33,503 nt of DNA from an uncultured Coleofasciculus sp. (GCA_937127375.1 CAKZMA010000789.1:1-33503); one strand, 5' to 3'. Positions 24,019 to 32,721 are shown, counted from the first letter of the stretch. A program made the numbers and translations. Notes: a model not told the origin generated them from the letters alone.

Positions 24019-27000
24019 ATGAGTCAACTTATGAAAAGATTTGATTTAAAAAAGTCCCAATGGATGAACATTGCGAAAAAGAATGATCAGCCTGGAAAAT
24101 TATCATGGACAGGCAATAGTCCGGAGCAACTAAAATGGATGCGGATATTGTATGAAACACTTCCCTGCATTTATTTCACCCTGAATTTTGATGGGGTGAT
24201 TTTGGATGTAAGTCAGTTCGGTGCAGCCTATTTTGGGTATGATTTTTGGGAGTTAGTTCAAAAGCCAATTCATCGGCTTTTTGATCCAGAAAGCCAATAC
24301 CGATATCAAGCCCTATTGACTCATCTAAGCCAGCATCCGACTGAAATTCATCACTGGGAAACTCGGTTCATTGGTAAAGATGGTAGGATAGTCTGGCTTA
24401 AGGCAAGAATTCGTTTGATTCCGATAACTGCCTCAAATTCGGTGATCAGCTTAGTTTGTGAACAGATGAGGACAGCTAAATCACAAGCGTCGCCCCCAAC
24501 TCCTGATCGCAATAATAATGAAGCTGTTTTAATCACCAATGACAGCGGTGATTTTACCTATATTTGTCCTAATATAACCTCTATTTTTGGTTATTCTTTG
24601 TCGGAAGTCCGCGCTCTGGGTAATATTACTCACCTGCTGGGCAACTTACCCTGGAATTGGCAAGCTTTAGCTGTCGCGGGAAATGTTCGTAATGTTGAAG
24701 TAGAAATTACCGATAAGACAGGCAAACCCCGTACTGTATTGGTTAATGTTAAGCCAGTTTCGATCCAGGGAGGAACAATACTTTATCGCTTGCGTGATAG
24801 CACGAATCGCCAGTTCGTTGCAGACAAATGGCAACCCGATGCTGATCGGTTAGCACCTAGCCTAGCCGATCCAACAACGAACCAACTAAGTAAGACTAAC
24901 TACACCCAAGACATTCTGCAAGAGAGTGAAGACCGATTCCGCACGATGGCAGATAATGCCCCTGTGCTGTTATGGATGTCCGGTACAGATGGGTTATGTA
25001 CGTTTTTTAATCAGGGCTGGTTGCGGTTTACTGGACGCACTCTGGAACAAGAACTGGGTAATGGTTGGGCTGAGGGGGTGCATTCTGACGACTTATCATC
25101 TTGTTTAGAGACGTATCAGCAGGCGTTTAATGCTCGTCAAGCTTTTTGTATGGAATATCGCTTGCGACGAGCCGATCAAGAATATCGCTGGATTTTAGAT
25201 ACAGGAACGCCTCGATTTACTCCTAGTGGTCAGTTTTTAGGGTATATCGGATCGTGCATCGATATTACCGATCGCAAGCAAACCGAAACAGCCGTGCAAC
25301 AGCAATATCTGCGGGAACGGTTAATTGGGGCGATCGCGCAACGGATTCACTATTCCTTAGACTTAGACGAGATTCTGAATACCACCGTCGCCGAAGTGCG
25401 GCAAATTTTGATGTGCGATCGCGTGCTAGTCTTTCGCCTCTATGGAGATGGGAGTGGTGTCGTGGAAGTCGAATCCGTTGACGTGAACTCGAAGCCGATT
25501 TCCGGAACCGTGATCAACGATCGCTACTTTGCCGAAGACTATATCCACCTTTACCAAAAAGGGCGTGTCCAATGCGTCGAAGATATTTATAACGCTGGGT
25601 TAACTGACTGTCATATTGAATTATTAGCTCAATTCCAAGTGAGAGCCAACCTAGTTATCCCCATCGTCCATGAGGAGCGCTTATGGGGATTGCTGGTAGC
25701 TCAACAGTGCCAAACCCCCCGAAAATGGCAACCTGGGGAAATCGAGTTGCTGCAAACGCTCTCCACCCATACCGCCATTGCCATTCAACAATCGGAACTC
25801 TATCAGCAAGCCCAAACCGAAATCCACCAACGCCAACAAGCCGAAGCAACCCTGCGACAACAAGTTCAGCGAGAGCAGTTAGTCGGGGCGATTACTCAAC
25901 ACATCCGTCAATCGCTGAATTTAGAGGACATTCTCGAACGCACCGTGGCGCAAGTGCGACAGGTTCTGCAAACCGATCGGGTGATTATTTTGCGCTTCAA
26001 TCCCGACTGGAGTGGTGAGGTGGTGGTTGAATCCGTAGACTCGCGCTGGTGTTCGATTTTAGGCAACCATATATACGACGCCTGTTTTGAGAAAACCTAC
26101 CTCTCGCTCTACCAACAAGGTCGAGTCAGAACCCTAGATGATATCTATGCCGGTAATCTGAGCCAATGTTATATTGACTTACTCGCCAAGTTCCAGGTAC
26201 GGGCTAACCTAGTTGTGCCAATTGTCCACAGTAACAAACCCCTACCTACCCCACAGTCCCAAGCTGATGTCGAAACACCCAGCCAAAGCCCAACCCGCTT
26301 GTGGGGACTACTGATTGCCCATCACTGTAGCCAACCCCGGAACTGGCAGTCATTTGAGATTGACTTACTCGACGGGTTAGCCTCTCAGGTGGCTATTGCC
26401 ATTCAACAAAGCCAACTCTACGAACAGGCAACATCTCTGTTCTGGCGAGAGCGAGTCCTCAATCAAGTGACTCAAGCCATCCGCCGTTCGTTGGACGTAA
26501 CCACGGTTTTTGAGACAGCCGTCCAAGAGATTGGCGAACTCTTACCCGTGGATCGGGCGGAAATTGTCCAATATTTGCCGGAACGCCAGTCTTGGTTATC
26601 GGTGGCAGACTATCGCCGCTCTCTAGAGGATAGGAGTACACTGGGACAAGAAATTCCGGATCAAAATCATCCTTGGGCTGAACGACTCAAGCAATTAGAA
26701 ATTATTCGCATCGAGGATACGAGTACATTTAACCAAGGTTTAGCGCAAGACTTTCCAGGAGCTTGGTTATGGGTTCCCTTGCACTTTAATTCTCAGATAT
26801 TAGGGAGTTTAACTTTAGGCAAAACCAATCATCCCTACTTCTGGCAAGACTCAGAGGTGGAATTAATCGTCGCCATTGCCGACCAAGTCGCGATCGCGAT
26901 CGGTCAAAGTCAACTGTACCATCAGGCTCAGTATCACCTCAAACGAGAACAAGCGATCAATCATCTAACTCATGGGATTCGTTGTTCGCTCGACTTACAA

Positions 27001-28359
27001 ACGATTTTTTCTACCGCCACCCAGGAAATTGAGAGCCTTTTGCAAGTGGATCGCGCTCAAATTATCCAACATAAGCCCGAACGCCAACTCTGGGTGAATG
27101 TAGCCGAGTCCTGTCGGGGTGACTGTTTGCCCAAAGCCTTGGGTGTAGAAATTCCTGATGCTAATAATCCCCTGGCTGAACGAATCAAACGCTTAGAAGT
27201 GGTGCGGATTCAAGATACCCGGTGTTTGGCAGACGCCACCAATACAGGCGTCGCGCAACAGTTTCCGGGGGCGTGGTTGTTGGTTCCCCTGCACTGTGGT
27301 AACTCGGTTTGGGGCGCTCTAGGGCTGATGATGGATAATCGAGCCTACAATTGGCAAGACGCCGAGGTCGAGTTGATTTGTACCATCGCCGATCAATTAG
27401 CGATCGCACTCCAACAAGCGGAACTCTACAAGCAAAGTCGCAAGGCGGAAGCCAAAGCCTTAACCCACGCCCAACAGCTTGAGCAAACTGTTGCCAAACT
27501 CCAGAAAACCCAAGCCCAGTTGGTGCAAAGTGAAAAAATGTCCAGTTTAGGGCAGTTAGTCGCCGGAGTTGCCCATGAAATCAATAATCCAGTTAACTTT
27601 ATTTATGGTAATTTAGTCCATGCCAGTGACTATGCTACTGATCTTTTAGGGTTAATCGAACTCTATCAACAGCAATATCCCCAGAACACACCCGAAATCC
27701 AGTCTGAAATGGACGCGATCGATCTGGAATTTTTGATAGAAGACTTGCCTAAACTGCTGGATTCGATGAAAGTCGGAGCAGAACGGATCTGTGAAATTGT
27801 CTACTCCCTGCGGAATTTTTCCCGTATCGCTGAAGCGGAAATGAAAGCCGTAGATATTCATGAGGGGATTAATAGTACCCTGATGATTCTGCGAAATCGA
27901 CTCAAAGCACGAGGCGAGAATCCGGGTATTCAAGTGATTCAAGCCTACAGTGAACTGCCCAAGGTTGAATGTTACGCCGGACAGATTAACCAAGTGTTTA
28001 TGAATTTGTTAGTCAATGCCATTGATGCCATTGATGAGCAAAACACAAAGCGGTCATTGGACGAACTTAAAGCCAACCCTAGCACAATTCGAGTGCAAAC
28101 TGAAATTGTAGATAACCAAGAGGTAGCGATCCGAATTATTGATAATGGTCCCGGAATGACACAGGACGTTCAGCAACAACTGTTCCATCCCTTCTTTACC
28201 ACTAAACCGGTGGGGACGGGGACAGGTTTAGGATTATCAATTAGCTATCAAATCGTTGTTGAAAAACATGGAGGTCAGCTTTTCTGCCACAGTAATTTAG
28301 GACAGGGAACCGAGTTTGTTCTCCAAATTCCAGTGCGTCAACATCTGGGGAAAGGATAG
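24019..28359 (+). CDS. Multi-PAS/GAF histidine kinase with probable cyanobacteriochrome GAF domains
   Basis: A 1446-residue soluble sensor kinase. Order: three PAS domains (about 40-150, 165-270 and 300-420, the last ending in DITDRKQ), four GAF domains (about 435-590, 615-795, 810-960 and 975-1125), a coiled coil (1125-1165) and a kinase core. The core has His1186 in GVAHEINNPVNF, N box NLLVNAIDAI, and G boxes DNGPGM and GTGTGLGLSIS. GAF1 contains the CBCR/phytochrome-like segment DCHIELLAQFQVRANLV with Cys531-His532. GAF2 has a DXCF motif (Asp687, Ala688, Cys689, Phe690) and a second cysteine, Cys717, in QCYIDLLAKFQVRANLV, 28 residues later. That spacing equals the two chromophore-linked cysteines of TePixJ (494 and 522). 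GAF3 and GAF4 lack these cysteines. It is therefore a candidate bilin photoreceptor kinase; chromophore binding is an inference. Confidence 0.88.
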   Translation: MSQLMKRFDLKKSQWMNIAKKNDQPGKLSWTGNSPEQLKWMRILYETLPCIYFTLNFDGVILDVSQFGAAYFGYDFWELVQKPIHRLFDPESQYRYQALLTHLSQHPTEIHHWETRFIGKDGRIVWLKARIRLIPITASNSVISLVCEQMRTAKSQASPPTPDRNNNEAVLITNDSGDFTYICPNITSIFGYSLSEVRALGNITHLLGNLPWNWQALAVAGNVRNVEVEITDKTGKPRTVLVNVKPVSIQGGTILYRLRDSTNRQFVADKWQPDADRLAPSLADPTTNQLSKTNYTQDILQESEDRFRTMADNAPVLLWMSGTDGLCTFFNQGWLRFTGRTLEQELGNGWAEGVHSDDLSSCLETYQQAFNARQAFCMEYRLRRADQEYRWILDTGTPRFTPSGQFLGYIGSCIDITDRKQTETAVQQQYLRERLIGAIAQRIHYSLDLDEILNTTVAEVRQILMCDRVLVFRLYGDGSGVVEVESVDVNSKPISGTVINDRYFAEDYIHLYQKGRVQCVEDIYNAGLTDCHIELLAQFQVRANLVIPIVHEERLWGLLVAQQCQTPRKWQPGEIELLQTLSTHTAIAIQQSELYQQAQTEIHQRQQAEATLRQQVQREQLVGAITQHIRQSLNLEDILERTVAQVRQVLQTDRVIILRFNPDWSGEVVVESVDSRWCSILGNHIYDACFEKTYLSLYQQGRVRTLDDIYAGNLSQCYIDLLAKFQVRANLVVPIVHSNKPLPTPQSQADVETPSQSPTRLWGLLIAHHCSQPRNWQSFEIDLLDGLASQVAIAIQQSQLYEQATSLFWRERVLNQVTQAIRRSLDVTTVFETAVQEIGELLPVDRAEIVQYLPERQSWLSVADYRRSLEDRSTLGQEIPDQNHPWAERLKQLEIIRIEDTSTFNQGLAQDFPGAWLWVPLHFNSQILGSLTLGKTNHPYFWQDSEVELIVAIADQVAIAIGQSQLYHQAQYHLKREQAINHLTHGIRCSLDLQTIFSTATQEIESLLQVDRAQIIQHKPERQLWVNVAESCRGDCLPKALGVEIPDANNPLAERIKRLEVVRIQDTRCLADATNTGVAQQFPGAWLLVPLHCGNSVWGALGLMMDNRAYNWQDAEVELICTIADQLAIALQQAELYKQSRKAEAKALTHAQQLEQTVAKLQKTQAQLVQSEKMSSLGQLVAGVAHEINNPVNFIYGNLVHASDYATDLLGLIELYQQQYPQNTPEIQSEMDAIDLEFLIEDLPKLLDSMKVGAERICEIVYSLRNFSRIAEAEMKAVDIHEGINSTLMILRNRLKARGENPGIQVIQAYSELPKVECYAGQINQVFMNLLVNAIDAIDEQNTKRSLDELKANPSTIRVQTEIVDNQEVAIRIIDNGPGMTQDVQQQLFHPFFTTKPVGTGTGLGLSISYQIVVEKHGGQLFCHSNLGQGTEFVLQIPVRQHLGKG

Positions 28360-28365
28360 AAGGGA

Positions 28366-28476
28366 AGATGGGGGAGATGGGGGAGATGGGGGAGATGGGG
28401 GAGATGGGGAAGCAAGGGAAGCTGGGGAAGCAGGGGAAGCAGGGGAAGCAGGGGAAGCGGGGGAAGCAGGGGAAGA
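28366..28476. repeat. Purine-rich 9-bp tandem repeat array
   Basis: About five units of GATGGGGGA are followed by about eight or nine units related to AGCAGGGGA. The array starts right after the kinase stop codon (28357-28359). Open frames across it on either strand are low-complexity and not genes. Confidence 0.9.
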
Positions 28477-28499
28477 TAGAGGAGTTCACTCAAAACGTT

Positions 28500-28547
28500 C
28501 CCTGTTAACTGTTAACTGTTCCCTGTTCCCTATTCCCTGTTCCCTGA
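28500..28547. repeat. Heptanucleotide STRR-like array
   Basis: Repeats of CTGTTAA and CTGTTCC/CTATTCC run in tandem. This is the cyanobacterial short tandemly repeated repetitive type; the same CTGTTCC unit recurs at 32900-32927. Confidence 0.85.
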
Positions 28548-28558
28548 CATAAGATCAA

Positions 28559-29095
28559 CTACTCCACGTTTAAGAGTAGCTTCTCCATCTCAGCATTTGG
28601 CGATAAGAATGAAAACAAATGTTTAAAGCGGAGTTTGCCTTGTTTATCGATCAAAAACTGAGCAGGTAAAGGCGCTCCCAGTGCCTGACCAACTTGATAG
28701 GCTTGAAAGGTGCGACAACTTGAATCACTCAACAGGGGCATTTTTAACCCTAAATCATTGACCACAGTTTTGCTTTGCAGAGGATCGGTACTTGTGATCA
28801 TTAACACTTCTACCCCCTTCTGGGTAAATTGCTCATATTGCTCATTCATCGCCTGAATATGGGGATAGCAAAGGGGGCAATATTGCTTTTCGGTAAAAAT
28901 GCGGGTAAACGCCAGCAGAATCGGTTGCTGGTCTCGGTAACTGGATAATCTCACCTGACGATTATTCGTAATATCCGGTAGTTCAAAATCCGGAGTCAGT
29001 TGTCCTAATCTCAAAGGATTGGTAGCGGGGATGGGAAAAAAATTACGCAGAAAACGCTCGTTGAATAAACCCCTAAAGTCAGTTGATGTTAGCAT
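28559..29095 (-). CDS. AhpC/TSA-family redoxin with CPLC motif
   Basis: A 178-residue thioredoxin-fold protein of the peroxiredoxin/redoxin family. The conserved entry is LGQLTPDFELPDITNNRQVR followed by LSSYRDQQPILLAFTRIF. The active-site segment is KQYCPLCYPHIQAMNEQYEQ with a CxxC pair, then VLMITSTDP and LLSDSSCRTFQAYQV. The pattern differs from typical PxxxTxxC peroxiredoxins, so it could be a thiol peroxidase or a thiol-disulfide reductase. The start is ATG 29095 (MLTSTDFRG); a TTG seven codons upstream (29116) is a weaker choice. It is followed upstream in the genome by a typical 2-Cys peroxiredoxin gene on the same strand about 480 bases away, so they are not tightly coupled. Confidence 0.85.
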   Translation of the reverse strand: MLTSTDFRGLFNERFLRNFFPIPATNPLRLGQLTPDFELPDITNNRQVRLSSYRDQQPILLAFTRIFTEKQYCPLCYPHIQAMNEQYEQFTQKGVEVLMITSTDPLQSKTVVNDLGLKMPLLSDSSCRTFQAYQVGQALGAPLPAQFLIDKQGKLRFKHLFSFLSPNAEMEKLLLNVE

Positions 29096-29269
29096 TAGCT
29101 GAATCTGATCCAACAACTTATTTTATAGTAAAAGGCAGATGGCAAATAGTTTTTTAATCTGTCCTAGCCCTGACGACGACAGCTATAACGGCAAAGGGCA
29201 CACGTCGGTCATCCGTGTCAACTTAAGGTGAAAACCAATACTGGCAAGCATTTCACCCTCATCCCCTAA

Positions 29270-29296
29270 CCCCTTCTCCCTTCAAGGGAGAAGGGG
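29270..29296. repeat. 13-bp-stem palindrome CCCCTTCTCCCTT
   Basis: The arms CCCCTTCTCCCTT and AAGGGAGAAGGGG are perfectly complementary with a single unpaired base between them. This sequence type (ACCCTCATCCCC...CTTCTCCC) is a common dispersed repeat in cyanobacteria, from general knowledge. Confidence 0.8.
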
Positions 29297-29399
29297 AACC
29301 GGAATTATTAATTAAACAATGTAGCTGGCTATGTCTGGAATATAACATCTTTCTTGCTCCCCTCCTCCCGTGCAACAAAAGCGAAGCATCATAAGGCTT

Positions 29400-29416
29400 C
29401 CCCCTTTTGAAGGGGG
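29400..29416. repeat. 7-bp-stem palindrome CCCCCTT/AAGGGGG
   Basis: The arms CCCCCTT (29400-29406) and AAGGGGG (29410-29416) are perfectly complementary around a 3-base loop. It is part of a cluster of C/G-rich repeats. Confidence 0.7.
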
Positions 29417-29455
29417 ATCTAAAAGGGGAGAACGAGGGGGGTAGGGGGAAATGTT

Positions 29456-29478
29456 CCCTCCCCTTGATAAGGGGAGGG
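29456..29478. repeat. 10-bp-stem palindrome CCCTCCCCTT/AAGGGGAGGG
   Basis: A perfect 10-bp stem with a 3-base loop. It encodes the NPPLIKG-like repeats seen in translated frames and is widespread in cyanobacterial intergenic DNA, from general knowledge. Confidence 0.8.
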
Positions 29479-29576
29479 TTAGGGGGGGGTTGTGTCAAAG
29501 TATTGCGTTCTGGCAAGAGCTTAAATTGATACCAATGCACATCGGTGCGCCCCTTCCAGCTATTTGTTAGTAAACC

Positions 29577-30170
29577 TTAAACGGCTGAGAAGTAAACTTT
29601 CGACTTAACGGGATCGGGAACCATGGTTTTGTCACCGGGTTGCCAACCTTGAGGGCAAACTTCGTCTGGATGCGCTTGAACGTATTGAATCGCTTTCAGA
29701 GTCCGCAACACTTCATCTACATTCCGACCAAAAGAGAGGTTATTGATCGTTGAATGCTGAATAATACCATCTTTGTCGATAATAAACAATCCTCGGAGGG
29801 CTACACCTGCATCGGGGTCAAGAACGTTATAAGCGGTACTGATTTCTTTCTTGATGTCAGAAACTAGAGGATAATTGAGATCACCCACACCACCACTCTT
29901 GCGATCCGTTTGAATCCAAGCTAGGTGAGAGAATTCACTGTCCACGGAGATGCCGAGAACTTGAGTCCCAACTTCTTTAAATTCACTAAAGCGATCGCTA
30001 AATGCTGTAATCTCTGTGGGACAGACAAAGGTGAAGTCTAGTGGATAGAAGAATATGACTACATATTGACCCCGGTAGTCGGACAGTTTAATCGTCTTAA
30101 ATTCTTGATCGATGACCACCGTCGCGCTGAAGTCAGGAGCAGGTTGACCAACTCGCAGACATCCTTCCAT
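29577..30170 (-). CDS. Typical 2-Cys peroxiredoxin
   Basis: A 197-residue enzyme that reduces H2O2 and organic peroxides with electrons from thioredoxins, in the cytosol. The peroxidatic Cys lies in [16 protein letters not shown] and the resolving Cys in [14 protein letters not shown] and the C-terminal YF (KVYFSAV) are the motifs that make eukaryotic-type 2-Cys enzymes sensitive to over-oxidation. It resembles plant chloroplast BAS1 and cyanobacterial 2-Cys Prx. A strong AAGGAGG lies 7-8 bases before ATG 30170. Its promoter region is shared with the divergent debranching gene and holds a 25-bp inverted repeat. Confidence 0.96.
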   Translation of the reverse strand: MEGCLRVGQPAPDFSATVVIDQEFKTIKLSDYRGQYVVIFFYPLDFTFVCPTEITAFSDRFSEFKEVGTQVLGISVDSEFSHLAWIQTDRKSGGVGDLNYPLVSDIKKEISTAYNVLDPDAGVALRGLFIIDKDGIIQHSTINNLSFGRNVDEVLRTLKAIQYVQAHPDEVCPQGWQPGDKTMVPDPVKSKVYFSAV

Positions 30171-30245
30171 GAAATTATCCTCCTTGAGTGTTTTGGTGTA
30201 TGCGTTCGCTGTATATTATCAGTCTTAGTCAATTATTTACGAACT

Positions 30246-30270
30246 GTTACGACTATATCATAGTCATAAC
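30246..30270. promoter_or_regulatory. Operator-like inverted repeat between peroxiredoxin and debranching genes
   Basis: Two 11-base arms (GTTACGACTAT 30246-30256 and ATAGTCATAAC 30260-30270) pair with one mismatch around ATC. The site is 76 bases upstream of the peroxiredoxin ATG and 64 upstream of the divergent gene, a typical place for a dimeric repressor. It does not match a Fur or PerR consensus I can state with confidence. Confidence 0.5.
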
Positions 30271-30333
30271 GATTGTGAGAAAGCATGACGGCTAAAGTAC
30301 AAATGATGAAGTCGGGGTATTTTATTGACGCCA

Positions 30334-32574
30334 ATGCAATCTCGGAAGACGCCAATATCCGCTAAACTAGACTATTTTAAGCAACATTTTTGGGTTTTTT
30401 GGCTGGATAAGCCGTGTATAAGCGACGCGGAAAGTTCTGCGACAACTGGTTGGGTGTTCTGTTGGGAGAAAAACGTTGTGGTGCATTATTTAGATCGACG
30501 GGAATGGCTGCTCACGAATGGATTAGGCAGTTTTGCTAGTGGTACGGTATGTGATGCTCGTACTCGCACCTATCACGGCTGGTTGATTGCTGCACTCGAT
30601 CCGCCCCGACAACGGACGTTATTATTCTCTCATTTGGATACCAGTCTGGAGATCGGGGGCAAGATTTGGGCGCTTTCGACCAATTTCTGGAATGGGGGTA
30701 AGACGATTGATCCGGTAGGCTATCAATTTTTGCGCTCTTTTGACACTGATCCTGTGCCTCAGTGGGTTTGGGGATACCAGCAGTGGCAATTGACACGTCA
30801 ACTGGTTATGCCTTACGGGTTAGTTGAGGATGAGGAAGGGTTTCGGGAAACGCGCCAGTTTTGCCACCGGATTCTGATTCAGTATCGCTATCAAGGCAGT
30901 GAAGTGGCAACATTAAGGTTACGTCCTTTGATTGCCGATCGCAACTTTCATCACCAGCAATTCGATGAAGAAAATTTAGAATTCTCTCAAATAGTTGGAC
31001 ATCAATGTCTTTATCTGCAAGCCATGCGCCCGGATCAAGTGGGTACGCCTTGGCAGTTGGGTTGGAGTGTAGGGGAGTATCAACCGGATGCATTGTGGTA
31101 TTGGAATTATTACTATCCTGAAGAAAACCAGCGCGGGTTAGGCGATCGCGAAGATCTCTATAGTCCTGGCTATCTTACTATTTCTCTGGAACCGGGCGCA
31201 ACAGTTACGTTAGAAGCGCGAGTGGGATGTCCTCAAGATACAGCAGCGCTCCAGTTAAATGCTCAACTGTTTGAGGCGGCGGTGCAAGGGGAAAAAGAGC
31301 GACAAAATCAGTTAGTGGCTATAGCAGCAGGGGGTGTAGGGGCGGGTTTGACAGACAACTTATGGCGCCAAACCGATAACTTAACTAAACCCGCCCTTCT
31401 AGGGGGAGCTGAGTGGGAGACGACTTGGCGTCAGTTACTCAAAGCGGGTGATCAATTTATTGCTTGGTGTGCTTCCATTAATAGCCCAACGGTGATGGCG
31501 GGTTATCCTTGGTTTAATGATTGGGGGCGGGATACACTGATTGCTTTGCCCGGATTGGCATTAACCACAGGACATTTTACTTTAGCCAGGGGACTCCTCA
31601 AAACCTTTGGTAATTATTGTCGCGATGGTTTAATTCCCAATACCTTTCCCGATGCAGAGAGTGATCCGATTTATAACAGTATTGATGCGTCTTTGTGGTG
31701 GCTGGAAACCCTGGGACTGTATTTGGAAATCACCCAAGATTGGGATTTTTTGATTGAGCAATATCCAACCGTCCGAAAAATCTACAAAGCTTATACGGCA
31801 GGTACTCGTTACAATATTCAAGTTGATGCTGTAGATGGATTGCTAACCTGGGACGCGCCGGATGTGGCGATTACCTGGATGGATGTAGTGCTGGATGGTC
31901 AACCGATTACACCACGTCTGGGAAAAGTTATTGAAATTAATGCGCTTTGGTATTCAGCATTGTGTTGGATTGGTAAATGGACGGAAAAAATGGCAACGGG
32001 GGCGGTTAAGGATCGGGTGCGTTTGTTGCACCATGCTCAACATTATATCCAGCAAGCACAACAGGTAAAAACGTCATTACAGCGGTTTTGGAATCCCGAT
32101 AAAAAATACTTTTATGACACCATAGAACCCGATGATCACCGCAATGCTCAAATTCGCCCCAATGCGGTAGTGGCGCTGTCTCTGTATCATTGTGGTTTTG
32201 CAGAGAATCAAGCGCGACAGGCTTTGCAAGTCGCACGCGATCGCTTGTTAACTCCCTACGGTTTGCGAAGCCTTGATCCGGCTGATCCTGAGTACATTGG
32301 TTATTATAATGGCGATCGCTGGCATCGGGATAGTGCTTATCACCAAGGAACGGTATGGAGTTGGCTAATTGGACCCTTTTGTCGGGCGTGGAAACGTTTC
32401 TACCCCACAGAACCGCTTCCCTTTGACTGGAAACCTTTGCTAGATCACCTTCAGCATCAAGCCTGTATTGGGTCTATTTCCGAGATTTTCGATGGAGACG
32501 AACCCCATCTCCCCCAAGGCGCGATCGCCCAAGCTTGGTCTGTTGCAGAATTAATTCGTTGCTTTAGGGAATAG
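30334..32574 (+). CDS. Glycogen debranching-type enzyme (amylo-alpha-1,6-glucosidase, GH133-like)
   Basis: A 746-residue protein starting at ATG 30334 (MQSRKTPIS); a TTG three codons upstream is in frame but less likely. The N-terminal beta-domain has REWLLTNGLGSFASGTVCDA and TRTYHGWLIAAL. The catalytic (alpha/alpha)6 barrel has INSPTVMAGYPWFNDWGRDT, GLIPNTFPDAESDPIYNSID, DGLLTWDAPDVAITWMD and ISEIFDGD. These are the landmarks of the GDE_C / amylo-alpha-1,6-glucosidase family, so it probably removes alpha-1,6 branches from glycogen. Residues about 334-357 (GVGAGLTDNLW through NLTKPALL) are encoded by a palindromic repeat and appear to be an extra segment between the two domains. The gene is divergent from the peroxiredoxin gene. 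Confidence 0.9.
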   Translation: MQSRKTPISAKLDYFKQHFWVFWLDKPCISDAESSATTGWVFCWEKNVVVHYLDRREWLLTNGLGSFASGTVCDARTRTYHGWLIAALDPPRQRTLLFSHLDTSLEIGGKIWALSTNFWNGGKTIDPVGYQFLRSFDTDPVPQWVWGYQQWQLTRQLVMPYGLVEDEEGFRETRQFCHRILIQYRYQGSEVATLRLRPLIADRNFHHQQFDEENLEFSQIVGHQCLYLQAMRPDQVGTPWQLGWSVGEYQPDALWYWNYYYPEENQRGLGDREDLYSPGYLTISLEPGATVTLEARVGCPQDTAALQLNAQLFEAAVQGEKERQNQLVAIAAGGVGAGLTDNLWRQTDNLTKPALLGGAEWETTWRQLLKAGDQFIAWCASINSPTVMAGYPWFNDWGRDTLIALPGLALTTGHFTLARGLLKTFGNYCRDGLIPNTFPDAESDPIYNSIDASLWWLETLGLYLEITQDWDFLIEQYPTVRKIYKAYTAGTRYNIQVDAVDGLLTWDAPDVAITWMDVVLDGQPITPRLGKVIEINALWYSALCWIGKWTEKMATGAVKDRVRLLHHAQHYIQQAQQVKTSLQRFWNPDKKYFYDTIEPDDHRNAQIRPNAVVALSLYHCGFAENQARQALQVARDRLLTPYGLRSLDPADPEYIGYYNGDRWHRDSAYHQGTVWSWLIGPFCRAWKRFYPTEPLPFDWKPLLDHLQHQACIGSISEIFDGDEPHLPQGAIAQAWSVAELIRCFRE
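31339..31396. repeat. GGGGCGGGTTT palindromic element inside a coding region, copy 4
   Basis: GGGGCGGGTTT (31339-31349) and AAACCCGCCC (31387-31396) form a 10-bp perfect stem. They enclose a segment with a TGGCGCCA palindrome near its centre. The ends are the same as in copies 1 and 3, including TGTAGGGGCGGG on the left. It is read in frame as residues about 336-355 of the debranching-type enzyme. Confidence 0.8.
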
Positions 32575-32584
32575 GAAAATAAGT

Positions 32585-32714
32585 AGTCATTGGTCATTGG
32601 TCATTCGTCATTTGTCATTCGTCATTCGTCATTTGTCATTTGTCATTCGTCATTCGTCATTTGTCATTTGTCATTCGTGATTTGTCATTCGTCATTCGTC
32701 ATTCGTGATTCGTC
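32585..32714. repeat. Long heptanucleotide STRR array
   Basis: About 18 tandem copies of GTCATTN (C, T or G in the last position) lie just after the debranching gene. The open frame through it is a repeat artefact. Confidence 0.9.
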
Positions 32715-32721
32715 TTATGTA

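Larger units (their letters stand above)
29096..29576. other. Intergenic region rich in palindromic repeats
   Basis: A 481-base gap containing three strong hairpins (29270-29296, 29400-29416 and 29456-29478). Open frames here translate as proline-rich repeats such as NPPLIKG and are artefacts of the repeats. The peroxiredoxin gene ends at its right edge, and a promoter for the redoxin gene should lie at its left. Confidence 0.6.

Noticed and set aside
28366-28547. Possible CRISPR array
   Set aside because: Units are 7-9 bases and contiguous with no unique spacers, so these are simple tandem repeats.
28241-28552. Frames rich in CFPCFP or GDGGDGGDG
   Set aside because: They are translations of the 9-bp tandem repeat; one also overlaps the end of the kinase gene.
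29259-29540. 93-codon open frame on the minus strand with NPPLIKG-type residues
   Set aside because: It translates palindromic intergenic repeats, has no ribosome binding site and shows only repeat-derived low complexity.
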